The notes under the pieces: generated by a model
The model's input: only the letters and a program-made list of their open reading frames with translations
What the model was told of the DNA's origin: nothing
The model's database searches: none
From: CAZAQS01 sp046485135
Lineage (GTDB): Bacteria > Chloroflexota > Anaerolineae > Anaerolineales > UBA4823
Length of the DNA stretch: 15,141 nt
Direction: 5' to 3'
NCBI GenBank assembly: GCA_046485135.1
Contig: JAWOHN010000218.1
Location: 1 to 15,141 of the forward strand
Part shown: one piece after another, positions 13,238-15,141 of the stretch
Layout of the letters: each line of letters opens with the position of its first letter
Position numbering within the stretch: the stretch's first letter is position 1
Translations under genes and position numbers: made by a program

Positions 13238-14769
13238 TCTAAGTCCTCCTCCAAGCTTTGTTCCAATTCTTTCAATTTGCGCTTCTGTTCCTCGATTTCT
13301 TGTTTTGTGACCTGTCGCTTTTCGGCACTGAATTCTTCTATCCAGCGTCCCTTTGCCAGGAACAAGTCGTATAACCGCCATATCAGGAAAATTGCCAGAA
13401 CCACCAACACAGTTGCCAGGCCGATGTCAGTAAGCAGCATGGTCCAATTGACCACTCCTTGTTGTTCGATCTCTGTGACAAACAAGCGCTTCATCGAGAA
13501 AACGGTTACTGCGCCAAAGGCCAGATTCGACATGATGATGATCGACCAGCCAAACCACTGTCGCAGCCTGCCTTTCAAGCCGGAGCGATCGGCGTAGTAC
13601 ATTAGAATGATTGTGGCGATCAGAGTGGCAAGAATATGCCAGTGACCGGTCAGAGTGATGCGCTCCTCTCGGTGGGGCCAAACTCGGAAAATCTCGGTTA
13701 GTTTGACCGCCATGAAGATACCTACCCCGCTGACAGTAAAGTTCATAAAGACCATTTGCCAGCCGGGCCCAAATTTGAGTGGGTCACGTAATAGGGCTTT
13801 GATTTTTTGCCACAAGGTCGGTTTGTCGATGTTTACTGTACCTTCTTTGATGAGCATATCCCATGAGTAGATTACAAACAACAATGCCGCCAACATTACA
13901 CCAACCGAACCGACGTAAATTGTGGTGTGCGCCCATTCTAGCCATACCACTGAAAGCGCCCCAAATGTAAGGATGATAGTGCCGATGATCATGAGCGGCA
14001 TGGCAATCTTATGCAGGATGCCCCGAAAATTTAGCCAGCGACCGACAATTAACGTGATGGCAACAGCAACCAGACTGAGCATGATATGCAGGTGACCAAT
14101 GATGGCTTTTTGCAGGTAGGTTTTAAACGGGTTGCGAATCAGGTCTTCGGCTAGAAAGGTCTCGTGACCGTTACCCCAATAGGAGCCGGTTACCGCGCCA
14201 AAGGATGCCGAGAGCAAGGTGGCCACTGCCATCGCAAAGAAAGCCGTGCGTTCCAGGTCGAGGCCGCTTTTGGTGTGGGCGTAGGGTGTGTTGGCATCCA
14301 GACGGTACTCCGACTTCCACGGCCACAGGGCTGCCGCCAGCAAGATGCCAGCAAAGAAAACCAACGATTGCCCAAGTAAGAATAGGCCGTGGAAGATGAA
14401 ATTTTGCCCCCAATAGGCAAACAGCATACCAAAGATCACCGCGGTTAAGTATCCGGTGGTGATGGTGGCATTGATGATGACCTGCTCATGGCGTTTCATG
14501 CGCAGGATGTCGGTCATGATGTACACCTCGATCGCCACAATGGTCATAGCGATGGTGTGGTAGAGCATGATAATGCGGCCTTCGCGCTGGGCCTGTACCA
14601 TGTCCATGCCGAGCAGCTGCACGGTAATGTCTCGGATGCCCCACTCTACCATTGGGCCAGATAGCGTGCCCCATATGGCAGTGATTAACGAGACCACTGC
14701 AATGGCCACCAGGATCAATCCCCTGGTAGAACCGAATAGGTAGCTGAAGCGGACTTTGAGAAATTGCAT
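13234..14769 (-). CDS. Divergent heme-copper oxidase/NO reductase-like subunit I, 12 TM
   Basis: The protein has 511 residues and 12 predicted helices. Histidines fall where oxidase subunit I has its ligands. H71 is in YHTIAM (helix 2, low-spin heme). H226 is in GHLHIML (helix 6, copper ligand position). H281 is in WLEWAHTTIYVG (helix 7). H376 and H378 are in TGHWHIL (helix 10, the two heme irons). Bovine subunit I has 61, 240, 290/291 and 376/378, nearly the same spacing. Differences: the helix 7 HH is H-T, helix 6 has an extra H228, and the HPEVY tyrosine is absent. The C-terminus (475-511) is a charged coiled coil. ATG 14769 has GGAGGG 6 bases upstream. Possible activities are O2 or NO reduction; which one is undetermined. 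Confidence 0.68.
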   Translation of the reverse strand: MQFLKVRFSYLFGSTRGLILVAIAVVSLITAIWGTLSGPMVEWGIRDITVQLLGMDMVQAQREGRIIMLYHTIAMTIVAIEVYIMTDILRMKRHEQVIINATITTGYLTAVIFGMLFAYWGQNFIFHGLFLLGQSLVFFAGILLAAALWPWKSEYRLDANTPYAHTKSGLDLERTAFFAMAVATLLSASFGAVTGSYWGNGHETFLAEDLIRNPFKTYLQKAIIGHLHIMLSLVAVAITLIVGRWLNFRGILHKIAMPLMIIGTIILTFGALSVVWLEWAHTTIYVGSVGVMLAALLFVIYSWDMLIKEGTVNIDKPTLWQKIKALLRDPLKFGPGWQMVFMNFTVSGVGIFMAVKLTEIFRVWPHREERITLTGHWHILATLIATIILMYYADRSGLKGRLRQWFGWSIIIMSNLAFGAVTVFSMKRLFVTEIEQQGVVNWTMLLTDIGLATVLVVLAIFLIWRLYDLFLAKGRWIEEFSAEKRQVTKQEIEEQKRKLKELEQSLEEDLE

Positions 14770-14781
14770 TTAGAGCCCTCC

Positions 14782-14823
14782 GATATTCCTTGCCCTAGTT
14801 CGCCTTGACTGTTGAGGAATATC
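14782..14823 (-). promoter_or_regulatory. Intercistronic hairpin abutting the ribosome site of the oxidase-like gene
   Basis: A perfect 9-bp inverted repeat (GATATTCCT 14782-14790, AGGAATATC 14815-14823) encloses a 24-nt loop. It lies in the 69-bp gap between the small membrane protein gene and the oxidase-like gene. In the transcript its 3' arm ends at the base next to the GGAGGG ribosome site (14776-14781). There is no U-tract, so it is not an intrinsic terminator. It could be an mRNA processing or stability element, a translational control element or a protein-binding site for a regulator. Confidence 0.5.
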
Positions 14824-14838
14824 TATTGAAGTAAGCTA

Positions 14839-15141
14839 TTAACCTCTCCTTGTGAAGCCCAGGGCAAACGCCCCGGTCATCAGGAAGAGCAGTGGGGCCA
14901 GGATGGTCATCACAAACTCGGGGCTGAAGAATAGCAGCTGAGAGCCGGCTGAGATGAATGCCAGGGCAATGCCACCCAAACCAATCAACAATCCGCCAAT
15001 ACCCACCCAATAAAAGCCCTTCGGCGCGCCCTTCGCAATGAAGGGACCAATGAAGATGACTAACCCTGCCACACCATGGAAAAGCGGCACGGCAATTTTC
15101 TTGAGTGTATCCATGCCGCCAATACTGGTGATCGCTATTGC
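14839..15141 (-). CDS. Small polytopic membrane protein, 5' end beyond right edge
   Basis: The last 100 codons of a gene are visible, read through the right edge of the window. A Met at 15114 is available as a start. However, the frame stays open upstream, and the paralogue at 10813-11424 has about 115 residues before the matching region, so I treat this as 5'-truncated by the window. Three to four hydrophobic segments are seen. The pattern PLFHGVAGLVIF, VGIGGLLIGLGG, LAFISAG and LLFLMTGAFALGF matches the paralogue throughout. It is the first visible gene of the minus-strand operon, 69 bp before the oxidase-like subunit. Function is unknown; it is probably a membrane partner of that protein. 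Confidence 0.75.
   Translation of the reverse strand, partial: AIAITSIGGMDTLKKIAVPLFHGVAGLVIFIGPFIAKGAPKGFYWVGIGGLLIGLGGIALAFISAGSQLLFFSPEFVMTILAPLLFLMTGAFALGFTRRG

Noticed and set aside
13235..13381. Upstream extension of the SUMF1-like lipoprotein gene to 13381
   Set aside because: It would overlap the oxidase-like gene by about 148 bp and bury the lipoprotein signal. The ATGA start at 13237 with GGAGG is much better.
1..15141. CRISPR array, insertion sequence, tRNA or rRNA gene
   Set aside because: No regularly spaced repeats, transposase motifs, terminal inverted repeats or cloverleaf-like sequences were seen on either strand.

Overview
The window looks like chromosomal DNA from an uncultured Chloroflexota bacterium, probably of the Anaerolineae type. 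This assignment is an inference. It rests on the PadR gene followed by a membrane protein with an LY-x-LL-x-LYPP-x-F start, on the exosortase O-like pair, and on the general style of the proteins. There are four blocks and very little non-coding DNA. No tRNA, rRNA, CRISPR array or insertion sequence was seen.

Block 1 (1-1743, minus strand) is a deoxyribose catabolism pair. A deoxyribose-phosphate aldolase of the long, animal-like type is followed by an aldehyde dehydrogenase that runs off the left edge. The aldolase makes acetaldehyde and glyceraldehyde-3-phosphate, and the dehydrogenase would oxidise the acetaldehyde. The 381 bp between deoC and the next, divergent block hold a 28-bp near-palindrome and a consensus-like promoter with a PadR-type operator.

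Block 2 (2125-9307, plus strand) is a tightly packed five-gene operon: a PadR regulator, two polytopic membrane proteins of unknown function, an exosortase fused to an EpsI-like domain, and a 967-residue polytopic membrane protein. That last protein carries VIT-like and von Willebrand A-like regions and ends in a PEP-CTERM sorting signal. The last two genes overlap by 4 bp and look like a dedicated sorting enzyme with its single local substrate. This is the most system-like part of the window.

Block 3 (9378-10364, minus strand) is a single gene for a protein with two DinB-like four-helix domains.

Block 4 (10507-15141, minus strand) is a compact operon. In transcription order it holds a partial small membrane protein, a 12-TM divergent relative of heme-copper oxidase subunit I, a lipoprotein with an FGE-sulfatase (SUMF1/NirV-like) domain, a heme O synthase-like UbiA prenyltransferase, a second copy of the small membrane protein, a 74-residue zinc-ribbon (DUF35-type) protein and a 34-residue one-TM peptide. 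The oxidase-like protein keeps the heme-ligand histidine pattern but has lost one of the paired copper histidines. The adjacent heme-modifying enzyme supports a respiratory or NO-reducing role for the locus. The last two small reading frames may be decaying remnants.
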